Shown here: positions 1 through 8,734 of the stretch, piece by piece
How positions within the stretch are numbered: position 1 is the first letter of the stretch
Layout: every line of letters starts with the position of its first letter
From: DATFNI01 sp963712305
Lineage (GTDB): Bacteria; Bacteroidota; Rhodothermia; Balneolales; DATFMH01
Length of the DNA: 64,000 nt
Assembly: GCA_963712305.1 (NCBI GenBank)
Contig: CAVQHI010000001.1
Span: forward strand, 1,426,001-1,490,000
Direction: 5' to 3'
Notes under the pieces: generated by a model
What the model was told of the DNA's origin: nothing
Database searches by the model: none
Seen by the model: only the letters and a program-made list of their open reading frames with translations
Program-made: the position numbers and the translations under genes

Positions 1-451
1 CCAATCCTCGAATCGTCATGTCTGCACTGATACTAGACAATTTTAACGGGGCGTTTCGGGGTATACGAACCTCATAGGTGATATCCATACAAATCCTCAA
101 ATGCCCGTCGAAAGACATCGTCTTTTGGTTCTGTGGACATCCGTCATCATACCAGCCGTTTGTCCGAATTTTATGATGGACAACATCTGCAAGAACAGTA
201 ATGGAGTCATTATTCGAGGCAGTAAGGCTAAACAATGAATCCAGACGGTCGTCGTTGATATTCACTTTCGCTGTTAACTGTACCTCATCTTTGTCCCAGC
301 CACTCACCTTGATAGCCAGGCCAAACTTCAGATTCAGGTCTATAAGCTGGCCTTTCTTCCAAGTGAGTTGCTTCTCAAAAGTGGTCTGTCCCAGACATAC
401 TCTGCCCGTGAGGGCTGATCCAAGAAGGATCGCCAATACAATGTATTTCAT
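1..451 (-). CDS. Secreted DUF4097-like protein (partial, runs off left edge)
   Basis: Reading the minus strand from an ATG at 449-451 gives an open frame of 150 codons to the window edge, with no stop. It begins MKYIVLAILLGSALTG, a signal peptide, and continues with beta-strand-rich sequence such as FGLAIKVSGWDKDEVQL and ITYEVRIPRNAPL. The last visible residues (LSSISADMTIRG) resemble the repeating strand pattern of the DUF4097 protein next to it, so the two may be paralogous. It lies downstream of the sigma factor and anti-sigma-like gene on the same strand, with 87 bases to its neighbour. The role is unknown; export to the envelope is likely. The C-terminus is outside the window. Confidence 0.75.
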   Translation of the reverse strand, partial: MKYIVLAILLGSALTGRVCLGQTTFEKQLTWKKGQLIDLNLKFGLAIKVSGWDKDEVQLTAKVNINDDRLDSLFSLTASNNDSITVLADVVHHKIRTNGWYDDGCPQNQKTMSFDGHLRICMDITYEVRIPRNAPLKLSSISADMTIRGL

Positions 452-538
452 GATTTTATCGGGTTTTCCGGGTAATCACGGGGGGATTACCCATATGATA
501 TTTGTTTCGCCAGGATTATTTAGTAAAGACGGGTAATC

Positions 539-1318
539 CTATTTTTTCTTGCGGAGGTAGATGTTGCTGCTGACCGTATTCAGATTGAATTCGACACCTC
601 CGCCATTTACTGTGCCTTCAATGGTGCTTCCGCCACTGATCATCTTCATGTCGTCCCGTTTATTTTTCAGATCGATATTTAAATCGGTATAGATCTCGCC
701 GGTGATAGATTTCATTCTAAGGTTTGCCTTGACGTCAGCTGGTAGTGTAATATCAACGGTACCACTGATATCCGAGATCGATGTAGGTTTTTGCATGTTC
801 ATGTCAGCATAGGCAACTGTTATATCACCACTGATACTGCTTGCTGTTACCGGTCCCGAAACATTAGACAGTTTGACATTCGAAGTCTTCGATTTTACTT
901 CGATCTCCCCTTTCATATTCGAGATAGTGATCTCATCACCACCAAAATTGACCTCATCAACTTTAATGTTCGCTTTATCAGGAATTTTTATCGTGTAGCG
1001 TCCTTCACGTCGCGAGGCCCGAACTATGCGCAAAATGCCATTTTCTTTAGTCACCGAAAGGCCAATACCAGTATTGTCTTCTGCAGAGGTATAAAGAGCT
1101 TTCAATCCCTTTGCTTTTTCCGGCGGTGGCCGGTAGTCCAGAGCATCGATCAGAACCTGGTTCCCATCATATCCCTGTATCGTAAAATCGGACTCTCTGT
1201 CCATTGCAATCATAACGGTCTGATCGCCCGAGTTTGCAAGTTGGTATTTATACTGTTGAGCAGCGGCAACCAGCGGCAACACGATCAACGCCAACAGTAT
1301 ATGAATTGTCTTTTTCAT
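539..1318 (-). CDS. Secreted DUF4097-family beta-strand repeat protein
   Basis: This is a 259-residue protein with a clear signal peptide (MKKTIHILLALIVLPLVAAA, then QQ). The body is a ladder of short beta strands of the kind found in DUF4097 (adhesin-like beta-helix) proteins, for example DEITISNMKGEIEVKSKTS and VTASSISGDITVAYADM, ending LNTVSSNIYLRKKK. Such proteins commonly sit next to ECF sigma or anti-sigma genes in Bacteroidota, and the same order is seen here: sigma factor, membrane HEAT protein, then two DUF4097-type genes on one strand. The biochemical role is unknown; an envelope stress output or co-sensor is an inference. Confidence 0.8.
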   Translation of the reverse strand: MKKTIHILLALIVLPLVAAAQQYKYQLANSGDQTVMIAMDRESDFTIQGYDGNQVLIDALDYRPPPEKAKGLKALYTSAEDNTGIGLSVTKENGILRIVRASRREGRYTIKIPDKANIKVDEVNFGGDEITISNMKGEIEVKSKTSNVKLSNVSGPVTASSISGDITVAYADMNMQKPTSISDISGTVDITLPADVKANLRMKSITGEIYTDLNIDLKNKRDDMKMISGGSTIEGTVNGGGVEFNLNTVSSNIYLRKKK

Positions 1319-1366
1319 AATGGTATTCCTTTACACTTAAGTTTGAGTAGAAAATTCCCTGAGATA

Positions 1367-2119
1367 TTAACTTAGAGCGCCAACGCCATCTTCCAGCTTA
1401 TAGCGAACAACCGGATTCAGATCCTTTTTCAGCAGCAAGACACGCATCTCAGTAATTGCATTTTTTTCATGCATTTTCACAAGCATGTCAATCAATGTGA
1501 TCTGAACATTGGGATCAGTTTGATTGGCCAGGGAACGGATCAATGCCTTTCTCACACCCGGATCTGATCTGAAGTGGAACAGCGCCTCAGCTGCCGCCAA
1601 TCGTACATTCACATTGTCATCATTATTCATTGCCTGGATCAGAACTTGTTCCATACCGCGGTTTTCTCCAGACTTGTCATATTCAGTACGAATTAATTTG
1701 ATACGCTCACTTGCAGATGCCTGCTCAAATCGGGCTGAAAGAATATTTACATTGGCTGTATTTTTTGTTGCCGGACCGCCGTTTGCGTACCATAAGCCAG
1801 CAGCAAAACCACCGAGTGTAATAAGGAGTACGGCTGCAACCCTCATTAAAAGATTCAGTCCGTTCAGCCTTGCGACTGGAGCACCTTGATTCCGATCAAA
1901 TTCGTTCTCGGTGAGTAACTTATCAATATGATCCGGAAGGTTTTCGGGGCCCGTTAACTGCCCCATTTCCCGGAAAGCTGTAAAGATGTCCGACATTGAC
2001 TTTTCAGCCTCCGAGTGGTCATCTTCAGAGAAATATTCTCTGAGCTTCTCATCTTCTGCGAGCGTAGTCTCGCCAGCGAGGTATTTTTTGAGCAGTTTAT
2101 CCCAATCTTCTTTCTTCAT
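1367..2119 (-). CDS. Membrane-anchored anti-sigma-like protein with HEAT repeats
   Basis: About 250 residues from the ATG at 2117-2119 (MKKEDWDKLLKKYL). A longer reading from 2164 would extend further into the sigma gene and lacks family-like sequence. The N-terminal ~85 residues are charged and helical (LAGETTLAEDEKLREYF), as in cytosolic anti-sigma heads. One membrane segment follows (LLMRVAAVLLITLGGFAAGL). The C-terminal half holds HEAT-type repeats: MNNDDNVNVRLAAAEALFHF, ALIRSLANQTDPNVQITLI and a third repeat. The start overlaps the end of the ECF sigma gene by 23 bases, which suggests translational coupling and a sigma/anti-sigma pair. No zinc-binding HxxxCxxC motif is visible, so the anti-sigma role is inferred from layout. 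Confidence 0.75.
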   Translation of the reverse strand: MKKEDWDKLLKKYLAGETTLAEDEKLREYFSEDDHSEAEKSMSDIFTAFREMGQLTGPENLPDHIDKLLTENEFDRNQGAPVARLNGLNLLMRVAAVLLITLGGFAAGLWYANGGPATKNTANVNILSARFEQASASERIKLIRTEYDKSGENRGMEQVLIQAMNNDDNVNVRLAAAEALFHFRSDPGVRKALIRSLANQTDPNVQITLIDMLVKMHEKNAITEMRVLLLKKDLNPVVRYKLEDGVGALS

Positions 2120-2624
2120 ACTCCAGTCTCCTGTTGTAGATTTCCCGCACTTTTTTCCTTGCACGGGATAATGTCACTCTGATCGCACCGGCATTTATTC
2201 CCGTCATCTGTTCGATCTCGTCATATTCATACTGTTCGATATCTCTGAGATACAGTATGAATCTCTGCTGATCAGGCAGAAGCTGCAGGATGTCATGGAT
2301 GACCTTTGTCGTTTCAGTCAACTCCATTTGCTTATCCGGAGCAATCCTGTCGGATGTTGGCTGAAGTATTGTTGTATCCAGCTGCGATACATTGCGATGC
2401 CGGTACGATCGGAGTTTATCAAAGCAAGCATTGCGCGTCATTGTAAATGCAAATGCTTCGACGTTTCGACAAACACTCAATTCATGCTTTTTATCCCATA
2501 GCTTCAGCATCACATCCTGCAATGTGTCCTGAGCTTCCTCATGGTCTCCAAGAAGGACTCTTGCCAGCCGGTATAAACGATCCCGGATGGGATAAATCAG
2601 GCCTTTGAATTGTTGTTTATCCAT
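2097..2624 (-). CDS. ECF-family RNA polymerase sigma factor
   Basis: A 175-residue sigma-70 factor of the extracytoplasmic function class. Region 2 is seen in DHEEAQDTLQDVMLKLWDK and AFAFTMTRNACFDKLRSY, and region 4 in LLPDQQRFILYLRDIEQY followed by the helix-turn-helix INAGAIRVTLSRARKKVREI. Length and two-domain layout match the family. It heads a minus-strand group whose next genes are an anti-sigma-like membrane protein and two secreted DUF4097-type proteins. It probably directs RNA polymerase to envelope-response promoters, perhaps including its own. The target promoter sequence cannot be read from this window. Confidence 0.92.
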   Translation of the reverse strand: MDKQQFKGLIYPIRDRLYRLARVLLGDHEEAQDTLQDVMLKLWDKKHELSVCRNVEAFAFTMTRNACFDKLRSYRHRNVSQLDTTILQPTSDRIAPDKQMELTETTKVIHDILQLLPDQQRFILYLRDIEQYEYDEIEQMTGINAGAIRVTLSRARKKVREIYNRRLEYEERRLG

Positions 2625-2765
2625 TTCACACTGTAGACGAACGAAAGGCGAAAACGTTACAGCGGTGAAATAACTGGTGAGATTAAAAAAGTTTTTTCGG
2701 ATTTATATAAACAGGACAACCGGTAAATTATACAACAGGCGGAAATGATAAGTTCCTATAAATAC

Positions 2766-3299
2766 TCAGGAATTCTTCTTTTTCTTTTTACTGGTTTTCT
2801 TTTTCGAAGATGCTTTGGATTCTTCTTTTTCACCCGTTTTTGCTTCTTTTTGTGGCGCCTCTTTTTTTGATGCTTTTTCAGGATTGGGTTCGTATAACTC
2901 AACACGATTTCCATCTAAATCACGCATCCAAACAAAATGACCGTGCTCCTCTTCCACCTGTTTGATGATTCGTATTCCTATACCGTTCAATTTATTGACC
3001 AGCTCTTTCAAATTACTGGCCCGAAAATTAATCATGAATGGCTGGTCACCGTACATCAAATCTGGTTCAGCATCAGGTATTGACCTCGCAAACTTATGTT
3101 GTGCCTTGATGATAGAAAAGCTCGTTACGATGTCGCAGTTCTTTGACTCATCGGTACCAGACAAAAACGTATGATAAATTGACTCATAGGCATCATCTGC
3201 CTCAAATTCCATCCCCAAATATCTGGTGTACCATTCAGCCAGTTGTTTTGGCCGGTGAGAAAAGACAAACGCCCCTCCAATTCCTTTAATAAATGCCAT
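2766..3299 (-). CDS. VOC (glyoxalase/bleomycin-resistance fold) protein with lysine-rich tail
   Basis: 177 residues. Positions 1-135 form one vicinal-oxygen-chelate unit pair: GGAFVFSHRPKQLAEWYTRY with LGMEFEADD, then FMINFRASNLKELVNKLNGI and the family-typical end HFVWMRDLDGNRVELYEPNP. The last ~38 residues are a low-complexity Lys/Glu/Ser tail (KKKTSKKKKKNS), which is unusual for a VOC protein and may bind nucleic acid or simply aid solubility. Substrate unknown; annotators often call such proteins glyoxalases, but no substrate-defining residues can be assigned. It is a single gene, set apart from its neighbours by about 140 and 180 bases. Confidence 0.8.
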   Translation of the reverse strand: MAFIKGIGGAFVFSHRPKQLAEWYTRYLGMEFEADDAYESIYHTFLSGTDESKNCDIVTSFSIIKAQHKFARSIPDAEPDLMYGDQPFMINFRASNLKELVNKLNGIGIRIIKQVEEEHGHFVWMRDLDGNRVELYEPNPEKASKKEAPQKEAKTGEKEESKASSKKKTSKKKKKNS

Positions 3300-3476
3300 A
3301 GAGCCTGCTCCGCCAATCGAATAGTGATAGATAGTTCTTCAACTTGTCCTGAGTTTACCGAAAACCTGTTTTTGATACAAAATAATTTATTACGAAGTGG
3401 TATTGTATATCATCCTTTACCAAAGTCAGTGATTTAATCGCCTTTCTCTCTATTAATCGTTGTTTTTTGACATAAG

Positions 3477-4076
3477 TTAAAATTTTAGAAGCACCCCAAA
3501 AGCCCAAACACCTTGTGTATTGTTGTTCTCTGATGGTTTTTTTAGGATCCCTCCGAATTTTATCGCATGTGTGCGATATTCCACAAAGGGATGCAAAAAA
3601 GGCAAGAGGGATGCTTCTGTCCCAACAACACCCTCATAAATCGTCTGTTGTTTGTTAAGCGGTTTTCCCAAACCGCTTGCCGCCGGAAATGTATCATTTG
3701 AACCTGAATGACTGAGTTTATCAAACCCAATTCCCGCCCCGATGTAGGGTTCAACGATCAAAAGTTTAAGTTTGGCAAGGGCAACAATACCCAGTGTATA
3801 ATTGTTGACTTTACCCAGTGAAATACCATTTCCGCTTAGATTATTCTGCTCACTATAATAGTCGAAATGAGCCTGGACACCCAGTCGAATCAGCTTAGGA
3901 GTTAGTTTAACGTCGTTTTCCATTCTAACCCCAAACCCGTTCTGCGGACTCTCTTTACGTTGATAGTAAGATGCTCCGATGCTGAACTGGCCAAAACTGA
4001 GCTGTAATCCGGAGATCATCAAAAACAACATGCTTAAAACGATCCATCTGGAAATAGTGCAAAGTGACTTTCTCAT
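3477..4076 (-). CDS. Outer-membrane beta-barrel protein
   Basis: 199 residues. An N-terminal signal peptide (RWIVLSMLFLMISGLQLSFG, then QF) precedes alternating amphipathic strands such as FSIGASYYQRKES, LIRLGVQAHFDYYSEQ and LIVEPYIGAGIGFDK. The chain ends in phenylalanine (WAFGVLLKF), the usual C-terminal signature for outer-membrane insertion. The length suits an 8-stranded barrel. Function unknown. Transcription runs leftward from a start near 4076, and the bidirectional terminator at about 4194-4226 lies upstream of it. Confidence 0.75.
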   Translation of the reverse strand: MRKSLCTISRWIVLSMLFLMISGLQLSFGQFSIGASYYQRKESPQNGFGVRMENDVKLTPKLIRLGVQAHFDYYSEQNNLSGNGISLGKVNNYTLGIVALAKLKLLIVEPYIGAGIGFDKLSHSGSNDTFPAASGLGKPLNKQQTIYEGVVGTEASLLPFLHPFVEYRTHAIKFGGILKKPSENNNTQGVWAFGVLLKF

Positions 4077-4947
4077 AACTGTTAGATTGCTAACCTCAAA
4101 TATCGTTTATCCAGGATTCCTCACATTTCGTGAAGTCTGCTAAAAATCTTTTCATTAAATAAATCCAACATCATCATGGCTGATATCAACAACAAAAAAA
4201 CGACAGGAGCTACCTGTCGCTTTTCTTAGGTCTGATCATCTTAGCTATAAAAAATTCATAATGTGTGTCTAACGCTCCTCTGGGGCATTCTTTATCCGGG
4301 ATCTTTGTAATTGATCATTATGGATTTAAACTCATTGTTCACGCCCCCTCTAACCCGTACATCCCGGTCAAAAAGGTTACGATCACGACTGTGAGGAAAA
4401 CATTGCCTCTTTAAACATATCACGCAGGCAGATTTTCGTTTTTCATCGATTGCCAGTTATGCCTGGCAATTATTTAACCCTCGAAGTAACGAAATCACAA
4501 TATTGAAGTTCTAATGCTGATCACTTACCGAAAGTTTCCCTACACATCAGACTAAGGCAATATGACATTAGAAACTTTCAGCCAACTATATACACATTCT
4601 TTATTTATAAGAAAATCGAGTATAAACTACAATTTATTTTACAATTTCTTTATAGACAGGGTCAACAAGATCCAAACCAAAGATTATTAACAAACCTTTA
4701 CAAGCGAGGTGATTATCATAGTCTATAAGACATCTCCTGGTGTGGAGGTCTTATCAACGGTTGATTGGTTTTAGCTATCTCTGGTTAACCCCTTTTTAAA
4801 TTACTTCGGGATTATAAGCTGCAGGGGCAGTGCCAGGCATCGGGATATGCTTTCCCATTCGATCTTTCTTTTGAGCCGGATCTCCGGAAATACTTTTTCC
4901 ATGGATTCCTTGCTCATGCTATTTCGCAATTAAACAGGAGTCAAAAA
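4077..4947. other. 871-base intergenic region with no recognised gene
   Basis: No convincing coding frame is present on either strand. The stretch separates two divergent genes, the leftward barrel protein and the rightward VPS10-type protein, so it should contain both promoters. It also holds a strong symmetric hairpin at 4194-4226. The 4600-4700 part is very A/T rich. I see no match to a known RNA family. Confidence 0.5.
4194..4226. terminator. Bidirectional intrinsic terminator-like hairpin
   Basis: A 7-base perfect stem CGACAGG/CCTGTCG (4201-4207 with 4213-4219) and a 5-base loop is preceded by A7 and followed by CTTTTCTT, so it could end transcription in either direction. It lies between two divergently transcribed genes and has no obvious upstream gene on either side. 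It may therefore belong to an unseen small transcript or insulate the two promoters. Confidence 0.5.
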
Positions 4948-7900
4948 ATGACACGACAGCATCGATACCGGATCATTGCTTCGCTACTAATTTGCACGTT
5001 TTTTATTACAACAGGTTTCTTGAATACTGCACGCGCAGCAAAAGATGATAAACCTGATACCACGGACATCTACCGTAATCTGAAATTTCGCAATATCGGA
5101 CCTGCCATTGCTGGTGGTCGGGTTACCACCGTAAACGGCATCCCCGGTAATCCTAATGTTTACTATGTTGGTTCTGCAGGCGGCGGAGTCTGGAAAACTA
5201 CTGATGGCGGGGCAAGCTGGGATGCGATTTTTAAAAAGCATCCAGGGTCAATCGGTGCCGTCGCTCTCGCTCCCTCAAACTCCAACCTTATATGGGTGGG
5301 TACGGGTGAATCCAACATACGTACTGATATCATTGATGGACACGGCGTATACTTTTCACCGGACGCCGGCAAGACGTGGAGCTTTATGGGATTGAAGGAC
5401 GCCGGTCAAATCTCCAAAATTGTTGTTTCTCCTAATGATCCTAACACTGTGTTTGTCGGAGCCATCGGACATGCATGGGGTCCTAATTCAATACGTGGTT
5501 TGTTTAAAACGACTGACGGGGGAAAGACCTGGAAGAAAGTACTGTTTGTCAACGACTCGACCGGTGTTTCTGACGTAATCTACCAGCCGGGAAATCCGAA
5601 AGTTATGTTTGCCGGAACATGGCAGGTCATGCGGCGGCCCTGGACTCTAATTGATGGAGGAAATGGCAGTGCTGTCTACCGTTCTATGGATGGTGGAGAT
5701 ACCTGGACAAAACTTAAAGACGGACTGCCCACCGGACAGCTAGGACGTATTACATTTGCTCCATCATTGAGCAATCCGGATCATATATATGTCGAAATTG
5801 GTAGTAAAAAAGGTGTACTGTGGGATACTAATGATGGTGGGGACTCATGGCATCTCGTCACGAACAACCATACGTTGAATGTGCGTCCGTTCTATTTCTC
5901 GACGATGGAAGTATCTCCCAATAATGATAAAAAGATTTACTTCCTGTCTTTCCGGATGTCGGTCTCTGAAGATGGCGGTAAAACGGTTAAAAAGATTGCT
6001 TCCCGGGTTCACGTCGACTACCATGCCATCTGGATAGATCCCACCAATGCGGATCGAATCATCGTGGGTAATGATGGTGGCGCTTTTGTCTCGATGAATG
6101 CTGGTAAAAAATGGCACTATTTCAATAATATCCCGATTGAACAATTTTACCAGGTGGCGACCGACTCGCTCACAGCTTACCATCTCGGGGGTGGTTTGCA
6201 GGATAACAATGCCTGGTATGGCCGAAGTCATAATCTTCATGGAGGAAGCGTAGATGGGTCAACGTGGTTCACGGTCTCTGGCGGTGATGGCGAATATGTG
6301 GTCCCGGCACCAAGTGATCCGGACATCGTTTATTCGGAGTCCCAGAATGCATATCTGAAACGAACGAATCTCAAGACCGGTGCATCACAGATTATCCGCC
6401 CTTATTTCATTGGAGCATCGGACATGGAACCAGGTAAACTGAAATATCGATTCAACTGGACAACACCCATTGCTGTTTCCTATTACGATGCCAACACTGT
6501 TTATCTTGGTGGAAATGTTCTGTTCAAGACAGCCGACGGCGGGAAATCCTGGACAACAATCAGTCCTGATTTAACCCGAAATGATAAGAGCAGACAGGTA
6601 GTGGCCGGGGAACCCACCCATGACATCAGTGGAGCGGAAAACTACAACACTATTCTTTCTATAGGGTTATCTAAAATGGATCCCGATGTAATATGGATTG
6701 GCACAGATGACGGATTGGTTCAGGTCACACGCGACGGCGGGAAGACCTGGACAAACGTTACTGACAATATCCCCCACAAACCAAAAGAAGGCCGATTCTA
6801 TCAGCTTGGTGTGTCGCCTTTTTCTCCGGGGACCTGTTACGCTCAGCTTGATCGGCACATGATGGATGATTTGCATCCATATGTCTACAAAACCGATGAT
6901 TACGGAAAACACTGGAAAGAAATCGATGAGGGACTGCCGAAAGACTCACCGGTTCATGTAGTGCGTGAAGATCCGAATCATAAAGGATTTCTGGTACTCG
7001 GTAACGATGACGGGCTCTTTTACTCTCACAATGATGGAAAAACCTGGACAAAGCTGAAGAGCAATTTCCCGGATGTGTCTGTTTGGGATCTCAAATTCGT
7101 CAAAAAGAACCACGACCTGGTTGTGGCAACACACGGTCGTGGTATATTCATACTCGACGATATTCGTCCTCTTGAAGAAATGAATGATGAAACTTTCCAG
7201 TTCTTTACGCTCCAGCCAGCTGTCATGTTCAATCGTTCTTACAGGGATAATGGCCTGGATACTCCTGAAGCATATTCAGCGCCAAACCCTCCATCAGGCG
7301 CCCTCATCGATTATTATCTGAAGGAATCCATCAAGCCGGATTCTGCACAGAAAAAGAACCATGAGACCGGTGTCAAAGTCACTATAACCAAAGCAAACGG
7401 AGACACTGTGAATACCCTGTATGGTCCGGCTAAAAGCGGAGTCGATCGTTTCCGATGGAATCTCCATTACAAAGGCGAGACACGGCTAAAATCGGAAGAA
7501 AAACATCCCAATCCGAATAATACCGAGGGCCCGTCCGTACTTCCCGGAACATATACGGTTGCCGTAACGGCCAATGGGCAAACACAAAAGCAGATACTCA
7601 CAGTTAAGCCTGATCCGAGTCTTCCATACGATATGGAGGCCGCTCGTATGCAGCAAAAGACGATGTTTCATCTGCAGGATATGCTCTCAACGGTAAACAC
7701 AATGCTGAATCGCATTAACAGTTTGCAGGATCAAATGAAGGGCATCAGAAAAACCATTCAAAACCAGGACAAAGAGGATCAGTACAAACAGGTTCTGAAT
7801 AAAGCCAAGGCACTGGATCACAAGCTTACTGCTGTCAAAGATTCCCTGATGGAAACTCATGCCCAGGAAGGTGTCGGCGAGGATGATATTCATTATATGA

Positions 7901-8124
7901 CACGCTACCGAAGCTGGCTCATGAGTGGATATTATTCCATCTACGGCTATGACCATGCGCCGACTGACTATCAGCGTAATTACATCACCTGGCTGGAAAA
8001 ACGCCTCGATAGCTACACGAGCATGTACAACGATACTGTAAGCAAAGAACTGCCGGATTACAACCAGGCGGCAGCGGCTATAAATGCTCCTGTTTTAATA
8101 GGTGGTACACCGGTTACCAATTGA
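4948..8124 (+). CDS. VPS10/sortilin-type beta-propeller exoprotein
   Basis: 1058 residues with a signal peptide (IIASLLICTFFITTGFLNTA). The first ~720 residues are a many-bladed propeller of BNR/Asp-box repeats: GGVWKTTDGGASW, FKTTDGGKTWKKV, YRSMDGGDTWTKL, VTRDGGKTWTNV and FYSHNDGKTWTKL. The sequence DLVVATHGRGIFILDDI marks the end of the propeller. After about residue 790 comes a beta-sandwich-like part (GVKVTITKANGDTVNTLYG), then a helical region around 890-970 (MLNRINSLQDQMKGIRKTIQ). Large proteins of this kind are common in Bacteroidota and are annotated as VPS10-domain or glycosyl-hydrolase-like, but enzymatic activity has not been generally shown. A CAGGAG ribosome-binding site sits 10 bases before the ATG. 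It is transcribed alone and ends at a terminator. Confidence 0.85.
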   Translation: MTRQHRYRIIASLLICTFFITTGFLNTARAAKDDKPDTTDIYRNLKFRNIGPAIAGGRVTTVNGIPGNPNVYYVGSAGGGVWKTTDGGASWDAIFKKHPGSIGAVALAPSNSNLIWVGTGESNIRTDIIDGHGVYFSPDAGKTWSFMGLKDAGQISKIVVSPNDPNTVFVGAIGHAWGPNSIRGLFKTTDGGKTWKKVLFVNDSTGVSDVIYQPGNPKVMFAGTWQVMRRPWTLIDGGNGSAVYRSMDGGDTWTKLKDGLPTGQLGRITFAPSLSNPDHIYVEIGSKKGVLWDTNDGGDSWHLVTNNHTLNVRPFYFSTMEVSPNNDKKIYFLSFRMSVSEDGGKTVKKIASRVHVDYHAIWIDPTNADRIIVGNDGGAFVSMNAGKKWHYFNNIPIEQFYQVATDSLTAYHLGGGLQDNNAWYGRSHNLHGGSVDGSTWFTVSGGDGEYVVPAPSDPDIVYSESQNAYLKRTNLKTGASQIIRPYFIGASDMEPGKLKYRFNWTTPIAVSYYDANTVYLGGNVLFKTADGGKSWTTISPDLTRNDKSRQVVAGEPTHDISGAENYNTILSIGLSKMDPDVIWIGTDDGLVQVTRDGGKTWTNVTDNIPHKPKEGRFYQLGVSPFSPGTCYAQLDRHMMDDLHPYVYKTDDYGKHWKEIDEGLPKDSPVHVVREDPNHKGFLVLGNDDGLFYSHNDGKTWTKLKSNFPDVSVWDLKFVKKNHDLVVATHGRGIFILDDIRPLEEMNDETFQFFTLQPAVMFNRSYRDNGLDTPEAYSAPNPPSGALIDYYLKESIKPDSAQKKNHETGVKVTITKANGDTVNTLYGPAKSGVDRFRWNLHYKGETRLKSEEKHPNPNNTEGPSVLPGTYTVAVTANGQTQKQILTVKPDPSLPYDMEAARMQQKTMFHLQDMLSTVNTMLNRINSLQDQMKGIRKTIQNQDKEDQYKQVLNKAKALDHKLTAVKDSLMETHAQEGVGEDDIHYMTRYRSWLMSGYYSIYGYDHAPTDYQRNYITWLEKRLDSYTSMYNDTVSKELPDYNQAAAAINAPVLIGGTPVTN

Positions 8125-8150
8125 TATATATTCGGGAAATCAAACCTTTG

Positions 8151-8183
8151 AAAGGCTTCCTTAATTGAGGAGGCCTTTTTTAT
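8151..8183 (+). terminator. Intrinsic terminator of the VPS10-type gene
   Basis: A 10-pair stem AAAGGCTTCC/GGAGGCCTTT with one G-T pair encloses an 8-base loop and is followed by a run of T. It lies 27 bases after the VPS10-type stop codon. Confidence 0.8.
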
Positions 8184-8343
8184 ATCACTAACCTGTTGCA
8201 TATCAGGTGATAGTAAGCAAACGGAAAATTCAATTTCCATCAAAGTGACTTTTTTCGCTTAAAACACTAACTAAGGTGAGTTCGAGATAAATTAACCTGT
8301 AAAAATACTGCTTTCACATATACAGGCGTATATCCGGACCACC

Positions 8344-8406
8344 AGAAACCGTTAAAACGGTTCATGTATTAACGGTTTCTACCTAACACCCTGATTAATC
8401 CGGGTG
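8344..8406. repeat. Palindrome-pair repeat, copy 1 (REP-like)
   Basis: This unit has two inverted-repeat blocks. The first contains AAACCGTT/AACGGTT and a wider 12-base arm pair at 8344-8355 and 8369-8380. The second is the near-palindrome CACCCTGATTAATCCGGGTG at 8387-8406. A second copy with the same two blocks in the same order lies at 33590-33651, downstream of the cbpA-type gene. Both copies are intergenic, which suggests a dispersed repetitive extragenic element. Confidence 0.65.
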
Positions 8407-8541
8407 CTATGAATCAACGATTCTAACGTATCGTCTATAACGATTTCTTCCAACGCTTATATCGAACTCACATTAGATAAAGCAACATTTTATCCCGATA
8501 AAACCAATTTGACGCAGATCTGAATTAAATGTTTTTTACTG

Positions 8542-8640
8542 ACCTGTTTATAACCCCACCCCCGCTAACCTTTAAACAGGTACCCCGCCGGTTTAAGGGT
8601 TTTATTTATATGCGTAAAACCAATAGGCGGCGACACGCCG
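8542..8640 (+). promoter_or_regulatory. Structured leader upstream of metH with competing hairpins
   Basis: Three stems can form within about 100 bases, ending 94 bases before the metH ATG. Stem A is ACCTGTTTA (8542-8550) with TAAACAGGT (8573-8581). Stem B is CCGCC (8585-8589) with GGCGG (8626-8630), continued inside by GGTTTTA (8598-8604) with TAAAACC (8615-8621). Stem C is CGGCG (8628-8632) with CGCCG (8636-8640). B and C share bases 8628-8630, so they exclude one another, as in a switch. I see no S-box or cobalamin-riboswitch consensus. The regulatory role is an inference from structure and position. Confidence 0.4.
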
Positions 8641-8734
8641 GTCATCATTAATTTGTATCTTTTACGTTCTATTCATGACAACCAGTACATAGAACCTGAT
8701 CACATTCTGTATCAAACAAATCCAATCAGATAAG

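Noticed and set aside
201..536. 111-codon plus-strand frame at the left edge
   Set aside because: The minus strand at 1-451 has a signal peptide and continuous beta-rich sequence and is the better reading.
791..1375. 194-codon frame antisense to the DUF4097 gene
   Set aside because: The opposite strand has a signal peptide and repeat structure; this frame has no domain or ribosome-binding site.
8186..8734. Cobalamin or S-box riboswitch before metH
   Set aside because: The consensus elements of those classes are not visible; only an unclassified structured leader is reported.
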